64,000 nucleotides of DNA from Prunus persica (taxonomy: Eukaryota > Streptophyta > Magnoliopsida > Rosales > Rosaceae). Below the pieces are notes generated by a model that ran no database searches, had not been told where the DNA came from, and saw only the letters and a list, made by a program, of their open reading frames with translations. The DNA lies in contig NC_034009.1 of the NCBI RefSeq assembly GCF_000346465.2, positions 43,012,649 through 43,076,648 on the forward strand. Direction: 5' to 3'. Position numbers and translations under genes: made by a program. Below, one piece after another: positions 21,058 through 32,394 of this stretch (within the stretch, counting starts at the first letter, position 1; each line of letters starts with the position of its first letter).

Positions 21058-24000
21058 TAGAGAAAAAGAAAGAAAGAGTGTCTATAATTATTGGCCTGCT
21101 GCTGCCTCTACTGGTCTATGAGAGAGATTGAGAGCTTGGGTTTTGGTGACATTTGAAGACCAAAAGAGTGTAGTGAAGAGAGAAAATTGTTACATACGGG
21201 TACATACCAATAGAATGAACGAATAGAGGGGTTAAGATCACAGGCTTGTGGGGCTAGAGACTAGAGGGTTGGCCAATTCTTTCTCAAAGAAGTTGCCAAC
21301 CAAATTGAATTCTAGTTTGAAAAATTGGTGAGCTGTAAAAAAAATTAAAGAACCCGCAGCCATCTACGTGTGTGACGGCCAGGAGAGGTCTAAAGAAATT
21401 GATATATATATATATATATATCATTTTCAGTCTTGTATAATATAATTGTGGGCTTTCATTGAGGGCTTATTGAAGATGATCTGAGCCACACACTGTTAAG
21501 CAATATTTAGATCTTACTTGTAGAATTGTCCTGCAAAAAACCTAGCGTAATAGAAAACTATTTAACTATATTTGATTATCACCAAACTTATTTTAAGATT
21601 TACTCTTTGTTTGTTTATTTATTTGACCACAATTAAATGTTTTATTGTTTTTTGACTTGTTTAAATATTTCCAAGGATCGACGATTCTTGATTGTAGACT
21701 TGAAAACCTGACAATTCATATCATTGAATTGGAATACGAAATAGGCCTACAATGTGTCCCTCAAATAACCCTATGTAACCGACTATAACAATAGAAACCA
21801 ATTGAATATGCTGTCAATCACTAAATTGAAATAATGTTTTAACTGATTATGTCGTGAATATTTTAATTTTTAATCAAACTTGCGTGACAAACCATAGCAA
21901 GCAAAGCAAGATTAGAAGCCAAAATAGATACTAACTTTTTTTTTCTTTTTTTGAGAGGAAGAAGGTACTAAATCCTTACAAACATAATATTGTAGGGTTT
22001 TCAAACATAACGGGTGTAAATAATATATTGAAGAGCTGAACATAAAAATATTAACGAACTTTGCATCAGGTCTTATTTTATTTGCAAGGTCAAAGATTAA
22101 TTAGAGTTGTAGTTGGTAACGCCACCAAACTGAATAAATATTTCAAAGTACCTTGGAGTTGCATATTACAATTAGTAAATTATGTTGTCGTACAAACAAG
22201 TTGTTGGGATGCCAAAAGAAGACTGCGATCTGGATTTTAGCTTTCGAAAGGAGGATGCTAAAAGATAATTCTAATGACTTGACTTATATGTTTGTCCTTA
22301 TCAGAATATTTAAGTAATTTCTATCGAATTACCTCGTTATTAGTTGATTTGGCCTCTATGCTTATTCTAATTGGAGCATCTGAATCAAACAATTTCATTA
22401 CGGGAGACTATATTGTATTTTAAAGTAAATGTGGTACAAATATTAATTAAATATATATACATTATTAATTGAATATGCATGCAAATTTGAGAATGGTCAC
22501 TTAAAGAAAAATATAATATACGATCACAATCCACTCATGTTATAATATATATATATATATTTATTTATTTATTTATTTATTTATTAATACAATATACTAT
22601 ACTCTTGAAATATTAGCAATTAAATTATAATATGCGGAGTCGTAACAACATGTGGTGGTGTGTGTGACTATACAATAGAAAATTTCTCCCAAGGTGTGGC
22701 TGAAAGGTGGGATTGAGTAGGGAGAGAGGGTCGGCTGGGTAGGAGGTAGGAGAAGAGAGCGGAGATATTTTTTTAAATTTTAATGATTTTAATGTGATTT
22801 AAATGAGTCTGTAAAGTGAAAGGTAAAAAAATATTAAAAATATTAAAAACTTATTTAAGGATATGATATAGCTAACTCAACAATTACGTCAATTAGTACA
22901 CAAATATGACATAAATAGATGGTATGTCTAGCATTATCTTCTAATATAAGGACAAGGAGTCAAGGACGATTGCCATAAATGATCCAAATGCTAAAGTTGA
23001 TTAATATGACACTAAAAACAAAGTCAGCAAAGTGACTATTGGCAGCAACGGTCACCTTTGGCTTGGCTTTTGTTTTATTCGTACATATTAAAAGCTTTAC
23101 TTTCTTTAAAATAAAAATAAAAAACAACATTGGTAATGTTGAAAATTAGGTGGTAATTGCCCGCGTTTTTTGTAGTGTGAGGACAAGTAAATGATTTCAG
23201 TCTTGTGTATAGTTTGATTTTGTGATCATTTGAGAAGTTGGAGTTCAAAAATTTAAAGGTTACTTTTCCCTGGTGGAAGGAATATGGCGCTGACAAGAAT
23301 GTAATCTTTTATCATTCCATGTTACTGGAACTGGAATTGAAGCTCCTGGCATCATTGGCATGGGCGACTTTGACTGGTAGTTGGATGTTTCTGTGTTGCA
23401 AATGACCATGCCCATTGTCATCGTTTTTGTCCCATACTGCTGATCACCTACCTTGTCGACGGTGTCAATAATGGTTCTTTTACGTTGGCAAATTACAAAC
23501 GTATATCTATATGCTTACCTACTGCAACTAAAGGACACATATCGAAACAGACTCCTAAGTCATGGAAATTCGTACATTGTCGTGTCGGTCCTCCATAATT
23601 GCATTGTACATCTAAAAAATAGATAAAAGGAGCTCATATCTTCAATATAAAAGGAGCTCATATTGTCAATCAAGGAGAGCTCCAAGAAAAGGGTGAGTTG
23701 ATTTGGAGCCATTGACTGCGGAGGGGATTCAATGGATTGTTCACAAAAAACAACCCTAAATTCCAAAAATATATTTTTCATTCCACTCCTTTTAACTCCA
23801 TATATGTCTCTTTGACTGTTAGTTGGGGTTTTGTTCAAGCCCTCATGTATGTTATATTTTCTTTGGTATTTATTTCTCAGCCCTCATATTTGTTCAAGCC
23901 CTCATGTATGTTGACTCCATATATGTCTTCTTGTTTTATTTTCTGATGGGAATCAGTTCGCCACGAGTACAAAATAAAGACTTGGAAGTGAACGATATGT

Positions 24001-25132
24001 CTTTGTCAGGTTGTGCAAGGGAAATTGAATGAAAGAACGTCATGTCTTCTTAGAATATACAAAGAATAGTGATGACGACGACGTACCTGATACTTGATAG
24101 GGTGGCCCATCAGCCATGCAATTTATATCATATTAATTAACCAGCTTATATCCAGAGTTTGGGTGGCACGTACACAATATAAAGTAGGTGTGTTATTTGG
24201 ATTGACTCGAGTGTTTGGTGTGCTTCCAAGTAATCTTGCGTCAAGTCCCAATAATATCCATGCTCGAATTTCTACACTCCCCATTCTAACTTTGGCCAAA
24301 AGAAAGCTTCAGGTTCATTAGCCAAACAAGACTGATAGGATTGGTTCTCTTTCTTTCATTTTTTTTGGGTTAGAAAGGTTTGGAATGCCAGTAAACAGCT
24401 CCCTTCTTTAATTAAGGAAAGAAACACCAACAAAATTATAAATATTTGAATCCATGTACAAGGTAAAACTAATTTGTTTTATTATAAAATTATGATAATA
24501 AGTAAATTCAGTAAAAGAAAGAAAACAACCACCACCATCAGGCAGAAATTGGGATAGCCAAAAGAGAAAATGCATACAAGCAGGGCAACAGGCCCAACAC
24601 AAGAAGGCCAACATCAGCATCAAAGGCCAGGAGAAACAAACTAATAGCAAAAAGAAACCTGAGCCATATTACATCAACAACTCACAATCAGACTAACAAG
24701 GAAGGAACATATACTAGCAAAAAGCAGAGGTAGCCAATAGCAGCAAGTGGAAGAAGCCTTCAAACCACTGGAAGGCAATGGAAACCAGCCAAAGAAAGCA
24801 GAAGAGACCTCCAGCAAAACTGGAGCCAACAATTACCAATCTATGTTCATTTAGTATCTCTGTTCAACACTCTTAACAAAATTTCTGGTATCACTATATC
24901 CATATCATGTCGTAACTCTTGTTCTGTACCAGCTCACTAGAGATAATCAGGCAGCCATCATATTCTGATACCTCTGTGGCACTGTTGTCACTTCTCATTA
25001 CCTGATAATAAGAAATTGCACATCAGTCTCCAAGTCTAAATTGATTGAAACTATCATTTTATAATTCAAATTAGACATGAGATAGTTGGACAAAGAAATC
25101 ACTAACACTTTGAATGGAAAAGTGGCAAACGA
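21058..25132. other. Intergenic region between MATE genes 2 and 3
   Basis: About 4 kb, AT-rich, with AT and (ATTT)n tracts near 21405 and 22555. A direct repeat of caagccctcatgtatgtt occurs near 23836 and 23895. The part near 24400-24900 is less AT-rich and A/G-rich and may be 3' UTR or an old insertion. No coding gene was recognised. Confidence 0.4.
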
Positions 25133-26829
25133 TTACTGTTGAGCTGAGATCCTTGGTTTGGAAGTTGCCTCCTTTGCTATTTGAATTTGAGCTCTCTGTG
25201 CCTGTTCACAAAAAAGTTCAATTACACAGAAAGTGCCAAAAGGACTGTCTTTCACAGGATCACCATTTGAACTATATATTACCTCTTTTTCCCAATCCAA
25301 TCTCATGGTGATAATGACTAATATCAAGGTTTGAACCACAGTTCCACTGATCATTCCAGTCCACAATCCCTACTTATTCGTTTAAACCACATGCAAGATC
25401 AAGAAATCAGATTAGATTCTCAATTTTGCATAACATTTGGAGCAATAAGTGAGAAATTTCTCACTTAAACTTAACCATGCAGTTAAAACATGCCATAATT
25501 GCAGTTTATTCAACAATAATGAGCCACCATGTACATTTCTAACTTTCTACAGTTTAATTAAAACCATGATAATTGAAAATCTGAAGCATGTGTCTCTTCA
25601 GATACTCAAATCAACACATATGTCCAAATGCGGTGGTATGTTCAGGATAGGTATATACCTTAAAACCAAACAACAGCAACCACCCCAAAACAACACCAAC
25701 AGGAACTCCTACAAGGTAGTAGCTACCTATATTTATAGTAGCTACTATTGCTTGCCAACCAGATCCGACTGCTACGCCTGTAGAGCAACATATGATCACA
25801 AATGCTTCAGTCAGAGACTAGACATGAATTTCAAACCACAGAAATCTATATATACTGCTTCTTTCTAGTTTCTCACCTGAGAGCACTGGTTGAATGCAAT
25901 TAAGGAGAATGGTAAATGCCAACAAGACTGATAATTCATTGACCATTGTGATAACAGGACTACTTGAGGTAAAGATCATTGCAAGCTTCTCATTAAAGGC
26001 TATAATTATTAACCAAAATAGAAGTCCCACAGCTAGGGAGGTTAAGACTGCAACAGTGGTTGCAAATTTTGCAGCTTTTGTATTGCCTGCGCCAAGTTCA
26101 TTTGCTACGCGCACTCTGGAACAATAAGGGAAAAGTAATTTAGATTTCTTGCATGGGTGCAATAATATGTAAAAGAAACATGTATATATGCAGGTTTATA
26201 TACTGATATAACTGTTCTGATAATCATAAAGGTTCTTTTAGTATATCATAACGACATTATCAATCAGGAAAGTAGCAGTGTAGTGTCAGAGTTGCAAAGA
26301 AAAACTTCATGTATAACATTATTTGCTTGATACTCTTGTTCCGAAAGTGTAAAGTGAAAGGCGGTAAATCCTATCTGGAACATTCAAAATATTATGAGGC
26401 CAAATGTAGACCACATAAAAGTACAGAAAGATCCATCTCATCCACTTCCATAGCTTTTAACTAATTCCTAAGTCCAAAGAGACTTACAACCAGTAACATA
26501 CCCAGTTGCCGCCAAAAATCCCAGCGGAATCATGGATTCCCAAGCATAGATAGTCATGCTGCAAAAAGAGAATAATGGAATTTACAGAAAAGTAATACAC
26601 AATTAGTATTGTATATTGATTTAAACAATAAAAAAATAATTTGAAGCACGTTATAGAAAGTTAGAAACACTAACCAGATGGAAAGGGCATCAACTGCAAT
26701 CTCAGTATTGTTGAAATATCCAGAAACTATCACCAAAACTCTATAATAGAAATTCTCCAACCTGAAACATAGCATGAATATATTTAAATTCAACCAGTTA
26801 TTAAATATATGAATATACCTGCATAGGGG

Positions 26830-26885
<56 letters not shown>

Positions 26886-27810
26886 ACATACAAGAGCATG
26901 AACCCAGAAGCCAGAGACAGCTTAAAGAAATCCCAGAGCCCAAAAAACGCTTGAGTTGAAAAACCGGTCCAAGTTTCAGAGCATCCACCAGAAACAGTGT
27001 ATGCAAAAAATGCCACAACCGATGCCCACCAAGCAAAACCAATGGTAAGAGTAGTCCCCACGATCCCAATCCCCAGCTCGTATACAAAAAACCAACTTAC
27101 AAACACATGGAGTGCCAAAACCCCTCCACACACCCAAGCTATTACCCCCATCTTCAGCTGGCTCTGCAAGAATCTCTGCAAGGTCAGCTGAAATGGGAAG
27201 CTCAAGTGAAACGGAATCGACCACAACGCCACCAAACCAGTCCGCTCGGCCACCGCCTCCGACTGTCCCATGAGCTTCAACAATGGCGTAGCGAACACAA
27301 ACAAGGGCAATAGCAACAAAGAGCAGAGAAACAAAACTACCCAAGAACGCTGCATGTATATGCCCAGCATATGGAACTGCTTAGCCCCATAGGCCTGGCC
27401 GCACAGTGTCTCAAGCGCACTTGCCATGCCTAGCTAGACAAAACCCAACAAAGCAAAACATATTTAAACAAACAAAAATGCGAAATTGGGTTCTGATATT
27501 TCACATTTGTAGCGTTAAGTGGCGTTACCATGAACCCGAAGGTGATGGCGATGATAACGGTGTTGACGATGGAGATGGCGGCGAGGTCGAGGCCACTGAG
27601 GTGGCCGGCGAAGGACTGGGTGATGACGGTGACGGAGAACAGGGCAATGCGGCTGAAGATGGACGGGGCTGCTACTTGCCATAGCCTCTTTGACTCCAGC
27701 CATGTCCGTTTGATCAGATTGCCGTCTTCTTCTGCGTCTTCTTGTTGGTATTGGTGGGGAGAGAGTAACAGAGTGAAAGGGTGCTCCTCTCCCTCTCTCT
27801 CTGCTCTCAT
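25133..27810 (-). CDS. MATE efflux transporter, DETOXIFICATION 27-like (gene 3 of 3)
   Basis: Eight coding exons (minus): 27529-27810, 26892-27433, 26675-26761, 26502-26558, 25877-26115, 25659-25777, 25283-25369, 25133-25201, giving 493 residues. Exons 2 to 6 are the same lengths as in gene 2 (542, 87, 57, 239, 119), which supports the model. Motifs: [57 protein letters not shown]. It is the most diverged of the three, for example GLWTGMIS where the others have GIWGGMIF. A long CT tract follows the exon 2 donor by ten bases. The first ATG gives [11 protein letters not shown]. By family, an H+-coupled exporter; substrate unknown. Confidence 0.93.
26829..26881. repeat. (GA)n microsatellite next to a splice donor
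   Basis: About 26 GA units on the plus strand (CT on the coding strand), starting ten bases inside the second intron of MATE gene 3. The donor itself is GTATGTG. Confidence 0.95.
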
Positions 27811-27849
27811 TGTCGGGACCTCTCCCTCTCTCTCTCTGCTCTCCTTAAT

Positions 27850-28870
27850 GTAGCCGACCCATTAAATTATGCCACGTGTTATATTAATTAAACCATGGTT
27901 AACTTACCTTTGGTGTAAGGAGTGGCTCACTAACTAACTTTTGTTGTGGAGAGGTTTTCCCTCCCAACTTTTGTTGGGTTTTGTCTGCTCTTTTCTGTTG
28001 CAAGGGTTTGGTTCTTCCCTCTTTCTTGAGGGTTAGTTTTCCACTCTTTTGGGGTTAGTTTTTGGCTGATCTTGCTAGATCTGCTACTTGTGTGGTAGAT
28101 CTAGTGTCGATCTCTCTGTTTTGGAGGTGGAGCTATTGATTTTGGTGGATCTACTTTTATTGTGCTTGGGGATCAAGGGGGATTAGGAGATGCTGTGATA
28201 TTCTTTAGAATATCCTAGTGGAAGTTGAGCGGTAATGCCGTCTACTCTTAGGGTATTTCTTGTCCCATGAAGTTTGAGAATTTGTTCTTTGTCTTGATTT
28301 TTCTTAAGCATTGGTTGCTGCAAAAATAGGATCCTCATCATATATAATTCCTTGTTATCTGGGTTTAAAGTTGTATATTTGTTTTCTAACTATCTTGTAG
28401 TACTTGAGCTTAGTTGGTGTTGTTGTTACAATCTGTATTGCAAGAACCTCCTTCCAGGGCTGTGTTCTTATTGTTGTAATCTGGGTTTATGCCCCGTTTC
28501 TTCAATTGAATTGCTACTGTTTCACACACAAAAAACTAACTACTCTAATCCACGTATACGAAAGTATGAAAATTAACGATCAATTAGCCTAACTCGTATA
28601 TGATAATTAAGGAGGGAAAAGTGAGGCTACACTAGAGTTAGGGAGTGTTGCTTTCATGAGTTTAAAATATCCTTGTCCTTAATTATTTAACTAGAACATC
28701 TTAAACACTATCAGCACAAAAATATAATGGATTGATTGCATATTTACTCAGTGGCGGAGCCATCTAAGAACCAGGGTAAATGGTCAAAATATACATTTAA
28801 TTAAATGGTCAAAATAAAAATTCAATTCAACACATAAATTTAATGAAAATTGTTAAAACTTATCAAATAT
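27850..28870. other. Upstream region of MATE gene 3, possible non-LTR remnant
   Basis: Sequence around 27950-28200 is T/G-rich with repeated gatct motifs (tagatctgctac, tagatctagtgtcgatct). Near 28400-28545 a stretch ends with a 3' structure (gggtttatgccccg...attgaattgctactg, then an A-rich tract) that recalls the tail of plant LINE or SINE elements. No reverse-transcriptase frame survives, so this is a weak call. Confidence 0.25.
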
Positions 28871-28882
28871 TAGACAATAAGA

Positions 28883-29069
28883 ATTACCACATTTGTATAC
28901 TACATTCTCATACCATTTTATATGGCAGATGAGACGAACAACCACGTCAATTAAAATTAATTTAATATTTTATTTTATTTTATAATTTACTGACACTTTT
29001 TAATTGACGTAGTTGTCTACTTCATATGCCACATAAAATGGTATGAGAATATGATATACAAATATGATA
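28883..29069. mobile_element. MITE with about 70-bp inverted repeats, 3' of the GH1 gene
   Basis: The left arm (from 28883, atttgtatactacattctcat, ...ccattttatatggca, ...accacgtcaatta) pairs with the right arm (taattgacgtagttgt, ...tgccacataaaatgg, ...atgagaatatgatatacaaat) ending at 29069. Its edge is 24 bases beyond the stop of the beta-glucosidase gene, so it probably lies in that gene's 3' UTR. Non-coding. Confidence 0.8.
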
Positions 29070-29092
29070 AGACTCTTATCACATGAAGTTTA

Positions 29093-30730
29093 TCATAATA
29101 AGATGGTGCTCAAGATATTTGGCAATTCGTGTCTAAGCTGAAGTTCATCTTGACCATTTAGGAATATAGGGAGCCACTTAGCAGACTGTTTGGGAATGCG
29201 CTTAAGATTGTCTTTGTGGTCGACGTAATAAAGCCCGAACTTTTGCGTATAGCCCATCCCCCATTCAAAATTATCAAATGGGGTCCAACAAAAATACCCC
29301 TTTACATTCACACCCTTCTCCATTGCCTTGTTGATCCAGAATAAATGCCTAAGAACACTTTGAATTCTATGAGGATCCCTTAGTGCTCCATCAAGCCCAT
29401 TCTCCTCTTCCTCCACCTCACTGATTCCGTTTTCGGAAATGTAAATCTTAGGGTTCTGGTAGTTTTGCTTCATGAACACCAAAAGTTTCTCCAAACCTTG
29501 TGGATAACTATAGATCATGAAGCTTCCTTTAGCCGGAGGACCAATTTGATCTCCATCTATATTTTCAACCAATGACAAAGCCAAAGCATCATTGCGGTAG
29601 CACATTGCCTTGTTTGGACTTATTGGGTCGTGTTTAGCATACCTTGCGGTATAATAATTGATCCCAATAAAATCAAAGGATCCATTGATCAGTTTCTTCT
29701 CTTCCTTGTTGAATTTGGGTAGCCTTTCCTTGACCAAAACTCTCATACTCCTCGGATATTGGCCCGACACCAATGGTTCCATGTACCATCCAAGTTGAAA
29801 GTCCAAAACTCTTATTGCTGCTGCTCTGTCTAGGAGTGATTCTGAATAAGGCTCAGCATATTGCCCTACAAGACTAATTCCAATTTGTCCACCTTGCTTT
29901 TCTTGAAACTTTTCTCTGTAGAGCCTAACCGCTGTGGCATGGGCAAGAAGAAGGTTATGGGTCACAATGTAAGGCTCAGTAGAAGAATTCCCACTTGTAC
30001 ATGGAAATAAGGATGGTACAGAACACCTCCCTGGTGGAGAAACCCCGCTATCATACCCCATTACGGCAATAATATACGGTTCATTGATTGTAATCCAATT
30101 CTTGACCCTATCTCCAAATGTTTTAAAACAAATTTCACAATAGTCCTTGAAATCGTTCACAATTGAGCGATTCAAGAAGCCTCCATACTTGTCCTCCAAG
30201 GCTTGTGGTGCATCAAAATGGTATATGGTCACATAGGGTGTGAGGCCATTTTTGATTACTTCATCAATCAGGTTATTGTAGTAATCAATACCCTCTTGGT
30301 TTATTCCTCCACTCAAGGTTCCGTTAGGAAGAATCCTAGTCCAGGAGATGGAGAATCTGTACGAATCGACTCCGAGGTCTTTCACAGCCTTCACATCTTC
30401 CTTGTATCGTTTATACGAATCGATGGCTGTGAACAAGTTAGAGTGGTCATATATTATTTCTGGATTTTTCTCAATGAAGTGGTCCCAAACACTTGGTCCT
30501 CTTCCTCCTTCTTTTGTTGAGCCTTCTATTTGTGCAGCAGAAGTGGAGACTCCAAACGCAAAATCTCTAGGGAAGTGAGACCTCTTGACTTGCAATTCTT
30601 TAGGATTCAGTGCATTGAGCAAATGTTCCTCTAGATCAGCATTCACAGAAACTAATTGTGACAAAAAGGCAATCAAAACAATGGCACACATACCATGTGA
30701 AACCCTTAAAAATGGTGGTGAGAATGTCAT
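29093..30730 (-). CDS. GH1 family beta-glucosidase, secreted, intronless
   Basis: One uninterrupted frame of 545 residues. GH1 enzymes remove beta-linked sugars from glucosides of cell-wall, hormone or defence compounds by a retaining mechanism. Residues 1-31 look like a signal peptide (hydrophobic core CAIVLIAFLSQLVSV). The acid/base glutamate is E217 in TINEP and the nucleophile E433 in ISENG. Sugar-site residues are kept: Q67, H171, N216, W482, E489 and W490. The usual HWD at 171-173 is HFD here. N-glycosylation sites include N136 and N187. Full length is normal for the plant secreted type. The family's genes usually have about 12 introns, so a single exon is unusual and suggests an old retrocopy that stayed intact. 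The aglycone cannot be read from the sequence. Confidence 0.93.
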   Translation of the reverse strand: MTFSPPFLRVSHGMCAIVLIAFLSQLVSVNADLEEHLLNALNPKELQVKRSHFPRDFAFGVSTSAAQIEGSTKEGGRGPSVWDHFIEKNPEIIYDHSNLFTAIDSYKRYKEDVKAVKDLGVDSYRFSISWTRILPNGTLSGGINQEGIDYYNNLIDEVIKNGLTPYVTIYHFDAPQALEDKYGGFLNRSIVNDFKDYCEICFKTFGDRVKNWITINEPYIIAVMGYDSGVSPPGRCSVPSLFPCTSGNSSTEPYIVTHNLLLAHATAVRLYREKFQEKQGGQIGISLVGQYAEPYSESLLDRAAAIRVLDFQLGWYMEPLVSGQYPRSMRVLVKERLPKFNKEEKKLINGSFDFIGINYYTARYAKHDPISPNKAMCYRNDALALSLVENIDGDQIGPPAKGSFMIYSYPQGLEKLLVFMKQNYQNPKIYISENGISEVEEEENGLDGALRDPHRIQSVLRHLFWINKAMEKGVNVKGYFCWTPFDNFEWGMGYTQKFGLYYVDHKDNLKRIPKQSAKWLPIFLNGQDELQLRHELPNILSTILL

Positions 30731-32128
30731 GACTTTCGATCAATATTGTCAAACAACCATTTGAAGCAATTGCGACTACATAGCAACAAGGATATACTTC
30801 CTCTTTAACAAGAAACAAGACCACAATTTTTTTGCAAAATGAGATCATGTTTTTGATGGATTAGCACTTTAATAGGATTCAAGTATGTGGGAGGTCCTGG
30901 GAAATCCTTCGGTAGCTGGGCTGCATGGTGTGCATGGGAGGTGACTATATTGGGCTATATATATATATATGTATAATGAGCCCTTAAATTGATGAATGGT
31001 GTTCAAGACTAAGGGACACTTAATTTCATGGTTAATCTTTCTTCGGCCTCAAACAATCCACATGTTATTAATTAATTCTTGAGCATAAAAGTTTGGGAGA
31101 CTTTGAAAAAGGTCAAAGAAGAGAGAAATTTTTTAAAAGAAGCTAAAATGGACAAAATTGCCCTTATTTTTTTTTTGGATTTCCTTCCTAAGGAATTTTT
31201 TACATTTGCATGTCTTTGATTTGAAAGTTTAGAGGTCTTTCTGTCTTTTTTGAAAAAATTTTGGCTTTTTCCAAAAGCGAAAGTTTTTTTGTGACTAAAA
31301 CCTAAATTTACTTAAAAAATTTACCCCTTCGTAACTAGGTTTCAAATTGGGCTGGGCTGGAGCTTGAGAAGATGGGCTTGAATTGAGAATTAGTTACAAA
31401 GTTATTTGTATTCATGGAGAAATAGACAATCTCATTAGATAAATTGCAATAATACAGTGAATAGTCCAGAAATGTAAAATTAAAGCGGGGAAAAGCCGCA
31501 CAAACAATTACAAAAACCTATGCCAAACCCAAAATATTTGAAGATGTTGATATTTGAGAAGGTAGTTCTATTCACCTAGTTACTTACCACGGCCCAGAGC
31601 ACATGCTGGTCAACCATGGTCGATGAAATCGTTAATCATAATCAAGCAATAAATTAAAACAATAGTTTTTTAATTACAACTGGCATGGCCATCAGTAGAA
31701 ACGATTAAAACATTATTAATCATCCTTCGATCGATGCTTTGTGAATGCTTTGCGTTATGCAAATGCAGAAGAGCAACCAGCGGAATGATTTTAGTGGTCA
31801 AACTAATCTCTTTATTTAACTAAATTATATGTTCCATTAGCTGCCAAATCTGCCATTGATAGTTTGATTGGTAATTAGGGGTGTACAAGATTCAATCTAA
31901 TTCGTTCAAACCGATCAATCCAATTTAATCTAATTTAATTTTAATCAGTTTTAAAGATTTGACAGATTAGATTGGATCTGTAATTTTCAAAACCGACATG
32001 ATTGGATCGGATGACAGATTTTTGCTTATGAGAATCCAATCCAATCAAGTTAGTTTTATGTTTATCTTGCTCGTTGGAAATGTTATGAATATTTTAAGTC
32101 ATTTAATGGAGTTATGTTTAATATATTA
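30731..32128. other. GH1 upstream region and AT-rich intergenic DNA
   Basis: The first few hundred bases should carry the beta-glucosidase promoter. An AT-repeat at 30957-30971 is the only simple feature. From about 31875 to 32670 runs a low-complexity stretch rich in ttcaatctaatccaattt and gattggat words in both orientations, looking like a degraded inverted-repeat element split by the Helitron at 32129-32394. Confidence 0.35.
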
Positions 32129-32394
32129 CTAGCCTCTCAAGCGCTTCCGCGCGCCTATGAAAGGCTTTTATTAAAAAAATTTAAAAAGATAATGGGTAGT
32201 TGTGTTCCATAAAAATAGGATCCATTATCTGATTTTTCTTTTGATTTTAATTTTTTTTAATATGAAAAAGTGTGAATTTATCATATTGTCCTCATTTAAT
32301 TAATAATTTTAATTCTTAATGTTTGCATTAACTAAGGTCATTTTATGGTATTTTGAATGTTTTACCATTCTTTGCCTTTTGTTATATATATAGA
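32129..32394 (-). mobile_element. Non-autonomous Helitron-like element, second copy
   Basis: On the minus strand it begins A|TCTATATATATAAC and ends GCGC-loop-GCGC, TTGAGAGG, CTAG|T, matching Helitron ends. The inner sequence (gttgtgttccataaaaatag, ggatccattatctgattttt, ...cctcatttaattaataatt) matches the element at 7613-7903. Non-coding. Confidence 0.65.

Noticed and set aside
23737..24032. Possible small secreted peptide frames
   Set aside because: Built on a short direct repeat; no conserved features.
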